DNA from: XYB1-FULL-44-23 sp964502885
GTDB taxonomy: Bacteria; Patescibacteriota; Microgenomatia; CAZETR01; Amesbacteraceae
Reading direction: 5' to 3'
DNA length: 9,487 nt
NCBI GenBank assembly: GCA_964502885.1
Contig: CAZCXU010000017.1
Coordinates: 1-9,487 of the forward strand
The notes under the pieces were generated by a model that ran no database searches, was not told the origin of the DNA, and saw only the letters and a program-made list of their open reading frames with translations. The stretch's first letter is position 1; every line of letters begins with the position of its first letter. Positions 1 to 4,699 of the stretch are shown here, one piece after another. A program made the position numbers and the translations under genes.

Positions 1-50
1 TGTAACAAGGTATCCCTAGCCGAAGCTGGGGATGGATCACCTCCTTTCTA
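1..50 (+). rRNA. rrs: 16S rRNA, 3' end (partial)
   Basis: This is the 3' end of a small-subunit rRNA. Visible landmarks are the universal GTAACAAGGTA at 2-12 (end of helix 44), a short helix-45 region, and GGATCACCTCC at 34-44, which contains the CCTCC anti-Shine-Dalgarno core. The mature 3' end should fall at about 46-50. The rest of the gene lies outside the window. The intact anti-SD fits the SD-like sequences seen before operon-internal genes such as the permease at 6392. Confidence 0.97.
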
Positions 51-339
51 GGAGAAGCGATCACGGCAAAGTGATTAACTTTCCACCCTGAGGTTTTTGG
101 TTTGACCCTCACTAATGAAGAATTCTGACATTCGTCAGAATATCTACATTCCTGTCCCGCCTTTGGCGGGATGTATACGCTCACATTCGACATTTATGTC
201 TGAATGTTCCGCGTTGGTAATAAGTCAGACCCGGTTTGCAGGAATTAGGCGCCACGTCAATGTGCCCAAAATTCGCTGCTTCCTACCACTTCTTGGTGCA
301 CAAGAAGAATTAAGTGCTCACTTTTTGATCGATTAAAGT
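51..339 (+). other. 16S 3' trailer with several hairpins
   Basis: This non-coding stretch follows 16S and precedes an intrinsic terminator. It holds small hairpins: 60-64/74-78 (ATCAC/GTGAT), 122-129/134-141 (8 bp, loop ATTC), 155-161/165-171 (7 bp, triloop, TCCCGCC/GGCGGGA), 183-193/196-207 (11 bp with one bulged T) and 289-295/301-307 (7 bp, CTTCTTG/CAAGAAG). I see no convincing gene: the open frame at 115-336 lacks an SD and coding character and runs through these hairpins. The region is probably the transcribed 3' external spacer of 16S, with stems serving in processing or protection. Confidence 0.55.
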
Positions 340-366
340 AAAAACCCGCTAACAGGCGGGTTTTTT
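340..366 (+). terminator. Intrinsic terminator after 16S
   Basis: The stem is CCCGC (345-349) with GCGGG (356-360) and loop TAACAG. It can be extended by A340-344 pairing with T361-365, and a T6 run follows at 361-366. The flanking A and T tracts could let it work in both directions. Its place ~290 nt after 16S and ahead of the first protein gene suggests that 16S is transcribed separately from 23S. Confidence 0.85.
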
Positions 367-393
367 GGTGTTTTCGTACAAGTGTGGCATAAC
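365..393 (+). promoter_or_regulatory. Possible weak promoter for gene at 439
   Basis: TTGGTG (365-370), a 17-nt spacer and CATAAC (388-393) resemble a weak sigma-70-type promoter placed just after the terminator. The -10 matches 4 of 6 consensus bases. This is the only candidate I found upstream of the gene at 439, and it is tentative. Confidence 0.25.
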
Positions 394-438
394 ATCGGCT
401 AATGTCGCCAATAGGAAAAGAGGGAAGGCCGAGATCGG

Positions 439-975
439 TTGAGTATGGGGGGGGTGGTGAACCTGCGGAATGAAATGCGTCAGGTGCAGGGGCAAATAGT
501 GCGATTTGCTAAGGAATTTATCGAACGACAAAATGCAGTAGGGAGAATAGACGGAATGGATGGATTGGTTTATGACGATCAATACCCAGTTCTGATAGTG
601 TCGGATGAAGATGGGGTTCCAGTCGAGGCATTGCCGGTTTTGACGTATGAAGGTTCGGGAAGGGATGGGGATGGGGAGGCGGTATTTGCCGTGTTGGGTG
701 ATGGGACGAGTTATAAATTTGATTCTGAATCCGGGAAGTTGCTGGAGTGGCGGACAAAAACCAGGGCTGGTTCTAATCTGGAATTGGTCGAGACCTGGCC
801 GGGTACTGAATCAAGTTCCAGGTATAGCTGTGAATTGATCATGACAAGGGAGCTGAGTCGTGAGGTCATAAACTATGGGGATGTGGATAGAGAAAAATTG
901 GGAATGTATGGGTGGATAAGAGACAGGTTGGAGTGGCAGGTGGAAAATATGAAGCCGGCGGTAGGGTTGATCTGA
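439..975 (+). CDS. Hypothetical acidic soluble protein (178 aa)
   Basis: I do not recognise a family. The protein is acidic and soluble-looking, with no signal peptide or membrane segment. It begins with an amphipathic helical stretch (about residues 10-32) and is then mostly beta-like and rich in Asp, Glu and Gly, with a repeated-looking YDDQYPVLIV / GEAVFAVLGDGTSYKF pattern. The C-terminal ~45 residues look helical. The start chosen is TTG 439, which has the purine-rich AGGGAAGG (421-428) about 10 nt upstream; ATG 445 and ATG 472 are alternatives. The stop is TGA, and it is followed directly by the promoter of the next gene, so it may be a single-gene unit. Coding character rests on its length and its fit with the co-directional neighbours; function is unknown. 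Confidence 0.7.
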   Translation: MSMGGVVNLRNEMRQVQGQIVRFAKEFIERQNAVGRIDGMDGLVYDDQYPVLIVSDEDGVPVEALPVLTYEGSGRDGDGEAVFAVLGDGTSYKFDSESGKLLEWRTKTRAGSNLELVETWPGTESSSRYSCELIMTRELSREVINYGDVDREKLGMYGWIRDRLEWQVENMKPAVGLI

Positions 976-988
976 ACGATATAAGTGC

Positions 989-1017
989 TTGACGCGGAAA
1001 CATCGATGTAATTTAAT
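989..1017 (+). promoter_or_regulatory. Promoter of gene at 1024 (leaderless)
   Basis: TTGACG (989-994), a 17-nt spacer and TTTAAT (1012-1017) each match five of six consensus bases. Only six nucleotides separate the -10 from the GTG start at 1024, so transcription should begin at or next to the start codon, giving a leaderless mRNA. Confidence 0.7.
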
Positions 1018-1023
1018 GGGAGT

Positions 1024-1716
1024 GTGAAGAAATTTCTTGTGGGGCTGGGGATAGTATTGGTATTGGCCATCGGAGGTGTGTACTACGCGCTAATTGGTGT
1101 GGGGGCGAAAGACTTGGGAATTGTGTATACAGCGGAGGATTCGCAAAAGGCCAGAGAAAAAGTGGGTACGGAAATAATCCTGATAAATAAGGCCGGTGTG
1201 GACAAAAAAGATTTTACTCTGGAGGGAAGATTGGAAGCGAAGTTTACGATGGACAGCAAGGAACTGACGGCTTTTTCCAATAACAGGCCATGGAAGAATT
1301 ATCCGATGAAAAATCTACAGATCAAAATCCATGACGATGGAACCATCGAGGCTTCGGCTGTGCTGGTGATTGAAAAGGCGATGCCGTATGCAAAAGCCCT
1401 GGGATATTCGGAACAGCAGATCCGCGATGCAATGGCAAAATACAATGTACCAGCGGTGGAAGCGCCGATATATATAAAAGGAAAAGGGAGTGTGAACATG
1501 AATAATGTGGTGGTAAATGCGCAGAATGTAAAAGTCGGTCTGGTGAACATACCGGCTCCAATTGTGGAGCGGGCAAATAGCGAAGCTACTAAAGTGCTGG
1601 ATGATCTGATAGCCAGAAACTCACATGCGTTTAGCGCTGAAAAAGTGGCATTTGATAAGGGGATAATGAGTTTTGAGGGAGCGGTACCTGGTAAGGAATA
1701 TGTAATGGGGGAGTAG
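1024..1716 (+). CDS. Membrane-anchored or exported hypothetical protein (230 aa)
   Basis: Residues 4-24 form a hydrophobic segment after a Lys-Lys start, so the protein is a type-II anchored or signal-bearing exported protein with the remainder outside the membrane. The exported part alternates beta-strand-like segments (for example LQIKIHDDGTIEASAVLVIEK, residues ~98-118) with short helices, and includes a PIYIKGKGSVNMNNVVV stretch (~148-164) and a final FDKGIMSFEGAVPG turn. From memory this layout resembles uncharacterised lipid-exposed beta-sheet proteins of Gram-positives and CPR, but I cannot name a domain. The start is GTG 1024, set by the promoter whose -10 ends at 1017. It is followed at 2 nt by the small gene at 1719, so the two form an operon. 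Confidence 0.85.
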   Translation: MKKFLVGLGIVLVLAIGGVYYALIGVGAKDLGIVYTAEDSQKAREKVGTEIILINKAGVDKKDFTLEGRLEAKFTMDSKELTAFSNNRPWKNYPMKNLQIKIHDDGTIEASAVLVIEKAMPYAKALGYSEQQIRDAMAKYNVPAVEAPIYIKGKGSVNMNNVVVNAQNVKVGLVNIPAPIVERANSEATKVLDDLIARNSHAFSAEKVAFDKGIMSFEGAVPGKEYVMGE

Positions 1717-1718
1717 AA

Positions 1719-1937
1719 TTGACGAAGCAGATGGACAGTCAACGAGCGGAAAAACTGAAGAAATTGGAAGAAAGGCTGGCGCACTATATGCCGATTTTTC
1801 TGGAAAAGAAGCGAAATTTCCGGGGGGTGAAACACGAAAATTCACTATCGGAGTTACAGTACACGCAATTTATGGTCTATAAAAGTATGGTGGAGGGGAT
1901 AAAAGAGGAGATTCGGAAGCTTAAACAGGGCGCATGA
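1719..1937 (+). CDS. Small helical, charged hypothetical protein (72 aa)
   Basis: This short, highly charged protein is rich in Lys, Glu and Arg and is predicted almost wholly helical. Residues 8-30 and 50-70 could each form a coiled-coil helix, joined by a Gly/Asn-containing turn (~35-42). There is no membrane segment, and no family is recognised. The start is TTG 1719, placed 2 nt after the TAG of the previous gene with GGGGGAG (about 1707-1713) as SD; ATG 1731 is the alternative. It is evidently co-transcribed with the gene at 1024. Its last 17 nt overlap the 3' end of the convergent gene 1921-2385, and no terminator is visible between them. Confidence 0.7.
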   Translation: MTKQMDSQRAEKLKKLEERLAHYMPIFLEKKRNFRGVKHENSLSELQYTQFMVYKSMVEGIKEEIRKLKQGA

Positions 1938-2385
1938 ATTCGCCAGCATTTTGATCCTTGGAAGGGAAAGATAGTTCAGTTGCGGGAACTTGTAAGAATC
2001 TGGGGCTTTCGGGATTGTTGTTGTAGATGGTAACAATGCCTTTTGTGTCTGCTGCTGTGACCAGCCAATCAGCTTCTTTGTATTGAGTAGTAAAAAGGTT
2101 GGGATTGTTGATAGCGACCTCGGATGAGGAAAGGCGCTTGGCGGGTGTCTGATCTCGGTGTTCGGTGGCAAACTCACCATTGCGGTATTCAGTAATTCGT
2201 AGCATTTCTTGGGGATTTTCGGGATCGGGAATTTCACGACCATAAAAATGCTGACGCATAAATTTTACGCCTGGGTCTTCCGGAGTTTCTGCAGAGGCGG
2301 GTTTAGTTTCTGCTTGTGGGGCTTCTTTTTTACGAAATGAACCGATAAGTTTTTTGATAAAAGATCCTTCGGTTTGGGGTTCCAT
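1921..2385 (-). CDS. Hypothetical soluble protein, downstream of secreted pair (154 aa)
   Basis: I do not recognise a family. Residues 1-20 are basic (FIKKLIGSFRKKE) and could bind a membrane surface as an amphipathic helix, but there is no true signal peptide. Residues 21-38 are a low-complexity Pro/Ala/Glu/Thr linker. The remaining ~115 residues look like a mixed alpha/beta domain (ADWLVTAADTKGIVTIYNNNP, ~104-124). The ATG lies one nucleotide after the TAA of the gene at 2387, with no good SD, so translation is probably coupled. It starts MEPQTE, much like the upstream gene's MEPTSE, and carries PEDPG (residues 35-39) and NGEF motifs that faintly echo its exported neighbours. Cysteines are absent. 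Confidence 0.75.
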   Translation of the reverse strand: MEPQTEGSFIKKLIGSFRKKEAPQAETKPASAETPEDPGVKFMRQHFYGREIPDPENPQEMLRITEYRNGEFATEHRDQTPAKRLSSSEVAINNPNLFTTQYKEADWLVTAADTKGIVTIYNNNPESPRFLQVPATELSFPSKDQNAGEFMRPV

Positions 2386-2386
2386 T

Positions 2387-2875
2387 TTATTTTTGGGCGG
2401 GGACGGTTTTGCCCGTGTACTGATCTACGCCATTGATCACGGGGGCATTATTCATAACCAAGGGATTGAAGACTTTTTCTTTGAAGAAATTTGGGTCAAG
2501 CGCTGTGGTTTGTGGGCATTCGGCTATGTCTCCATTTGGAGCGTAGCCCCTGGCGGTGATTTCTATCCGGTGCATAGTATCTGAGAATTCACCTATGCGG
2601 GCAGGTGTGTAGGTGGTGGGAATCTCGTCTCCGCGATTTTCTTCCCAATTGAATACAGCGTCTGCTTTCCAAGTCTTGCCATCCGGGGCGACGGTTACTT
2701 TGATACCCCTACAGCTTAATTCCTCGCCGGGGTCATTGGCTTTTGTCTCTGCAACTGGAAAAGCCAGTCGGATGGCTATGGCTGCTGCGGAGAGTCCACG
2801 AAGGATATTGATGGTGGATTTGTGGAGTTTTGGGGGTTGTTCTTGGGTAGGCTTATTTTCGGATGTGGGCTCCAT
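2387..2875 (-). CDS. Exported hypothetical protein, NDPGE-type paralogue 1 (162 aa)
   Basis: A charged N-terminus of ~20 residues leads into a hydrophobic helix (~22-41) ending in an AETKA-like possible cleavage site (~42-46). The mature part then starts with NDPGE (47-51) and Cys54. Further along are a TWKAD segment (~68-72), GEF (95-97) and a second Cys at 120. The same elements occur in the same order in the next gene upstream (2916-3329), so the two are tandem paralogues. The two conserved cysteines could form a disulfide outside the membrane. The protein family is unknown to me. It has its own promoter (-10 at 2884-2889, 8 nt from the ATG) and is followed at one nucleotide by the gene at 1921-2385. 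Confidence 0.8.
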   Translation of the reverse strand: MEPTSENKPTQEQPPKLHKSTINILRGLSAAAIAIRLAFPVAETKANDPGEELSCRGIKVTVAPDGKTWKADAVFNWEENRGDEIPTTYTPARIGEFSDTMHRIEITARGYAPNGDIAECPQTTALDPNFFKEKVFNPLVMNNAPVINGVDQYTGKTVPAQK

Positions 2876-2883
2876 GTTTCATA

Positions 2884-2912
2884 AGATTAAAATGGAGAGG
2901 GGAAAGAGTCAA
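2884..2912 (-). promoter_or_regulatory. Promoter of gene 2387-2875 (leaderless)
   Basis: On the minus strand TTGACT (2907-2912), a 17-nt spacer and TAATCT (2884-2889) lie 8 nt before the ATG at 2875. The -35 overlaps the stretch just after the stop of the upstream gene. The -10 is poor (3 of 6), so some expression may come by read-through from the gene at 2916. Confidence 0.45.
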
Positions 2913-2915
2913 GTT

Positions 2916-3329
2916 TTACTTGCTTATGAAAGGTAAGTGGGTGGTGTAGTTGCCCACTGATCCGGAGCATGTAGCAGTACGATCGATGAAATCTTTGACA
3001 GTGGCTGACAGCGGCTGAATAGCCTGATCTGGACCAAATTGACCTGTGGTGTCCGGATTTACCTCAGTGATGATAATTCCTTCCGGGTTGATGCCTCGCC
3101 ATTCCATACCCGGGAACCAAGTGGTAATTATGGCTTTCCATTTGCGGTTGCCTGGTTCTCCTGATGAAACTCCACCAATGCTACAGGCGGGTCCTTCTCC
3201 GGGGTCGTTTTCGGCTTGGACGGGGTGTACCAGACTGAGAGCAAGACCTCCAATGGCAATGAGACGCATGATGTGTCCGGGTAAGTGCTTTACTGCTTCG
3301 TGAATGTTGAATTTTTTACCGTTTTCCAT
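2916..3329 (-). CDS. Secreted hypothetical protein, NDPGE-type paralogue 2 (137 aa)
   Basis: The N-terminal 19 residues are polar and basic, followed by a hydrophobic core (~20-37) and a typical signal-peptidase I site VQA|E (37-40). The mature protein is only ~98 residues. It begins with NDPGE (41-45) and Cys49, has KWKA (~63-66), GQF (96-98) and a second Cys at 111. From a shared Thr before the GxF motif to this Cys, both paralogues have exactly 34 residues without a gap. Function is unknown; a small disulfide-stabilised surface or secreted protein is the natural reading. The start is ATG 3329, supported by a TATACT -10 seven nt upstream. Confidence 0.82.
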   Translation of the reverse strand: MENGKKFNIHEAVKHLPGHIMRLIAIGGLALSLVHPVQAENDPGEGPACSIGGVSSGEPGNRKWKAIITTWFPGMEWRGINPEGIIITEVNPDTTGQFGPDQAIQPLSATVKDFIDRTATCSGSVGNYTTHLPFISK

Positions 3330-3336
3330 ATCTTAT

Positions 3337-3365
3337 AGTATAGCAGATCGGGTCAAGTATTTCTA
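3337..3365 (-). promoter_or_regulatory. Promoter of gene 2916-3329 (leaderless)
   Basis: On the minus strand TATACT (3337-3342, 5 of 6) lies 7 nt before the ATG. A weaker -35, TAGAAA (3360-3365, 4 of 6), sits at 17-nt spacing. A better-looking TTGACC nearby is at the wrong distance for this -10. A start-codon-proximal transcription start is predicted. Confidence 0.55.
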
Positions 3366-3370
3366 CTGCG

Positions 3371-3398
3371 GTGCTGGTGATCGGACCAAGCACTTTTT
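3371..3398 (+). terminator. Hairpin with T5 beside tRNA-Ile
   Basis: GTGC-TGGT (3371-3378) pairs with ACCA-(A)-GCAC (3385-3393), followed by T5 at 3394-3398 on the plus strand. No plus-strand gene lies directly upstream, so as a terminator it would stop antisense transcription entering tRNA-Ile. On the minus strand the same hairpin begins 10 nt after the tRNA 3' end without a T tract, and could act in 3' processing. Confidence 0.35.
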
Positions 3399-3402
3399 GG
3401 GG

Positions 3403-3474
3403 TGGATGCGCAAGGAATCGAACCTTGGACCTCTTTCTTATCAGGAAAGCGTTCTACCACTGAACTACGCATCC
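3403..3474 (-). tRNA. tRNA-Ile(GAU)
   Basis: On the minus strand all four arms fold. The acceptor is GGATGCG/CGCATCC, the D stem GTTC/GAAC, and the anticodon stem CTTTC/GAAAG with loop CTGATAA, giving anticodon GAU. The T stem is CAAGG/CCTTG with loop TTCGAAT, and the discriminator is A. The following bases are CCC, so CCA must be added after transcription. This is normally a spacer tRNA co-transcribed with 16S and 23S; here it lies mid-interval and faces the other way. Confidence 0.96.
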
Positions 3475-3495
3475 TTTTTTAAAATCTACAGGTGA

Positions 3496-3501
3496 ATTAT
3501 A
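3496..3501 (-). promoter_or_regulatory. -10 element for tRNA-Ile
   Basis: A perfect TATAAT lies on the minus strand 21 nt before the tRNA 5' end, giving a predicted leader of ~15 nt. No strong -35 is present at 16-18 nt spacing (TCGCCC or CGCCCA). It implies that tRNA-Ile is an independent unit, though read-through from the gene at 3544 is also possible. Confidence 0.5.
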
Positions 3502-3543
3502 GCGTAGCCGGTGAGTTTGGGCGAGATGGGTGGGTGCTACTCA

Positions 3544-4107
3544 CTAAGGTATGTAGTGCTGGGAGATCAAAACAGTCCAGCCGTTGATGGTAGTGATGAA
3601 GTAGGGGGCGGAAGTAATCCAAGCGCTATTTGAGGTGGGGCTTCTGTAGATTTGTTCCAGTTCGGAAAGTTTTATGGTGCGGTATGGTGAACTATTGGTG
3701 GCAGAATCTGGGGTCCATTTTTCGTCCAGAAGCAGGGTGCTGACTTTGGCGAATGAGGCAATTTTGATATCTTTGGTGAGGGTTTCCGGATTGCGGATGT
3801 AGTAGCCATCTCTGATACAGCTCTTGGTGATTGGCTGAGTGCATTCATTGCAGTTGTTGTCTTTGGCGCAGGCCTTGGAGGCGTCCAGCTTGTCGGCTTT
3901 GTCTTCGTACCATTCGGCTTGATCGAAAACCAGATAGGCGACGTTGTTTTTTATATTGATTCCGCGGATGTAGCCGAATAGCTTTTTGGTTGGCGAGATG
4001 GGGGAGGGGGTGAGCATAAAAATTATGAGACTGGCTACAATAATGACGAAAGTGAGAAGAGTGAAGGTGAAGAAGGTGGCTTTTTCAGTCCGGTCGATAT
4101 TACTCAT
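3544..4107 (-). CDS. Single-pass membrane protein with Cys cluster (187 aa)
   Basis: A short basic/polar N-terminus is followed by one strong membrane helix (~12-33), so the C-terminal ~150 residues should face outside. That part begins GYIRGINIKNNVAYLVFDQAEWYED (about residues 45-69), then has four cysteines (80, 86, 89, 97), a GYYIRN motif (~101-106), and ends ...NGWTVLISQHYIP. From memory, the order 'internal FDxxEW, acidic/Cys segment, xYYIRN, C-terminal beta strand ending in xxYIP' recurs in uncharacterised exported domains of Gram-positives and CPR. I cannot attach a named family. The Cys cluster could form two disulfides or bind a metal. The start is ATG 4107, 8 nt after a TAATAT -10. 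The gene is divergent from the MarR gene. Confidence 0.85.
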   Translation of the reverse strand: MSNIDRTEKATFFTFTLLTFVIIVASLIIFMLTPSPISPTKKLFGYIRGINIKNNVAYLVFDQAEWYEDKADKLDASKACAKDNNCNECTQPITKSCIRDGYYIRNPETLTKDIKIASFAKVSTLLLDEKWTPDSATNSSPYRTIKLSELEQIYRSPTSNSAWITSAPYFITTINGWTVLISQHYIP

Positions 4108-4115
4108 GTGACATC

Positions 4116-4144
4116 ATATTAGTAAGTTTGGGCTGTGGAGGCAA
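4116..4144 (-). promoter_or_regulatory. Promoter of gene 3544-4107 (leaderless)
   Basis: On the minus strand TTGCCT (4139-4144), a 17-nt spacer and TAATAT (4116-4121) lie 8 nt before the ATG at 4107. Transcription should start next to the start codon. The same TAATAT hexamer is used in the promoter at 7616-7644. Confidence 0.6.
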
Positions 4145-4212
4145 GAGTAGGGCTATTGTGAACGGGATTTATTGGGGGGATGGACAAAGAGCCTGGTGAG
4201 CAACTGAAACAC

Positions 4213-4242
4213 TTGACTTGTCAATGGTTGATGGGTTAAGAT
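4213..4242 (+). promoter_or_regulatory. Promoter and candidate operator of the MarR-efflux operon
   Basis: TTGACT (4213-4218) and TAAGAT (4237-4242) with an 18-nt spacer form a plausible promoter. The -35 lies inside an inverted repeat, TTGAC-TT-GTCAA (4213-4224), and a second one, TCAA-TGG-TTGA (4221-4231), overlaps it. MarR-family dimers bind such short palindromes over their own promoters, so autorepression by the downstream regulator is likely. The -10 ends 10 nt before ATG 4253, leaving a leader of only a few nucleotides. Confidence 0.6.
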
Positions 4243-4252
4243 TTTGGTCTGT

Positions 4253-4699
4253 ATGAGACATTTGGATAATATTCCAGGGCTGAAATTACATAAGGCGGCT
4301 TTTTTGATGGGACGGATGGTGGAAAAGGAGCTGGTGAAGATGATGGATATATCGATGCCGCAGTTTATGGTACTGATGATGGTGGGCTACAAGGATGTGT
4401 GCAGCCAGGCTGAGGTTGCGCGAATGCGGGGGCTGACTGAGGCGGCGATTTCCCGAATGACTGATGGTTTGGTGGAGAGAAAACTTTTGAATAAAAAGGC
4501 TAATCCGCAAACGCGGCGAGAGCATCTATTGGAATTGACAGAAGAGGGAAAAATGATTTTGGAAAAGGGGATAGTCTGTGCTAAGGGTGTGACCGGGGAA
4601 GTATTTTCTAAATTGTCACCTGACGAAATGTCGACTTTGGACCGACTGATGGATAAAATACTAAGTTCTGTTTATACTAAACCTGAGGATTATGCGTAA
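4253..4699 (+). CDS. MarR-family transcriptional regulator
   Basis: This 148-residue protein has the size and layout of MarR regulators: helical N-terminal dimerisation part, winged helix (~36-105), and C-terminal dimer helices. The recognition helix is about residues 61-76 (LTEAAISRMTDGLVER). The wing carries NPQTRRE, followed by the family-typical LTEEG (96-100). It should bind a palindromic operator as a homodimer and release it on ligand binding. It heads an operon with an adaptor and ABC transporter, so it is probably the local repressor of that pump. ATG 4253 is preferred: the alternative TTG 4244 would lie upstream of the predicted transcription start. Its 3' end overlaps the adaptor gene by 8 nt. 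Cys50 and Cys109 are present; a redox role is not shown. Confidence 0.93.
   Translation: MRHLDNIPGLKLHKAAFLMGRMVEKELVKMMDISMPQFMVLMMVGYKDVCSQAEVARMRGLTEAAISRMTDGLVERKLLNKKANPQTRREHLLELTEEGKMILEKGIVCAKGVTGEVFSKLSPDEMSTLDRLMDKILSSVYTKPEDYA

Noticed and set aside
115..336. Open frame of 73 codons after 16S
   Set aside because: It overlaps several hairpins of the 16S trailer, has no SD or promoter, and its translation shows no domain-like character.
1299..1835. Minus-strand open frame of 178 codons
   Set aside because: It is antisense to the exported-protein gene at 1024, which has a strong promoter and signal segment; the translation is low-complexity Phe/Ser/Thr.
3304..3495. Plus-strand 63-codon frame
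   Set aside because: It runs through the tRNA-Ile gene and the promoter of the gene at 3329.
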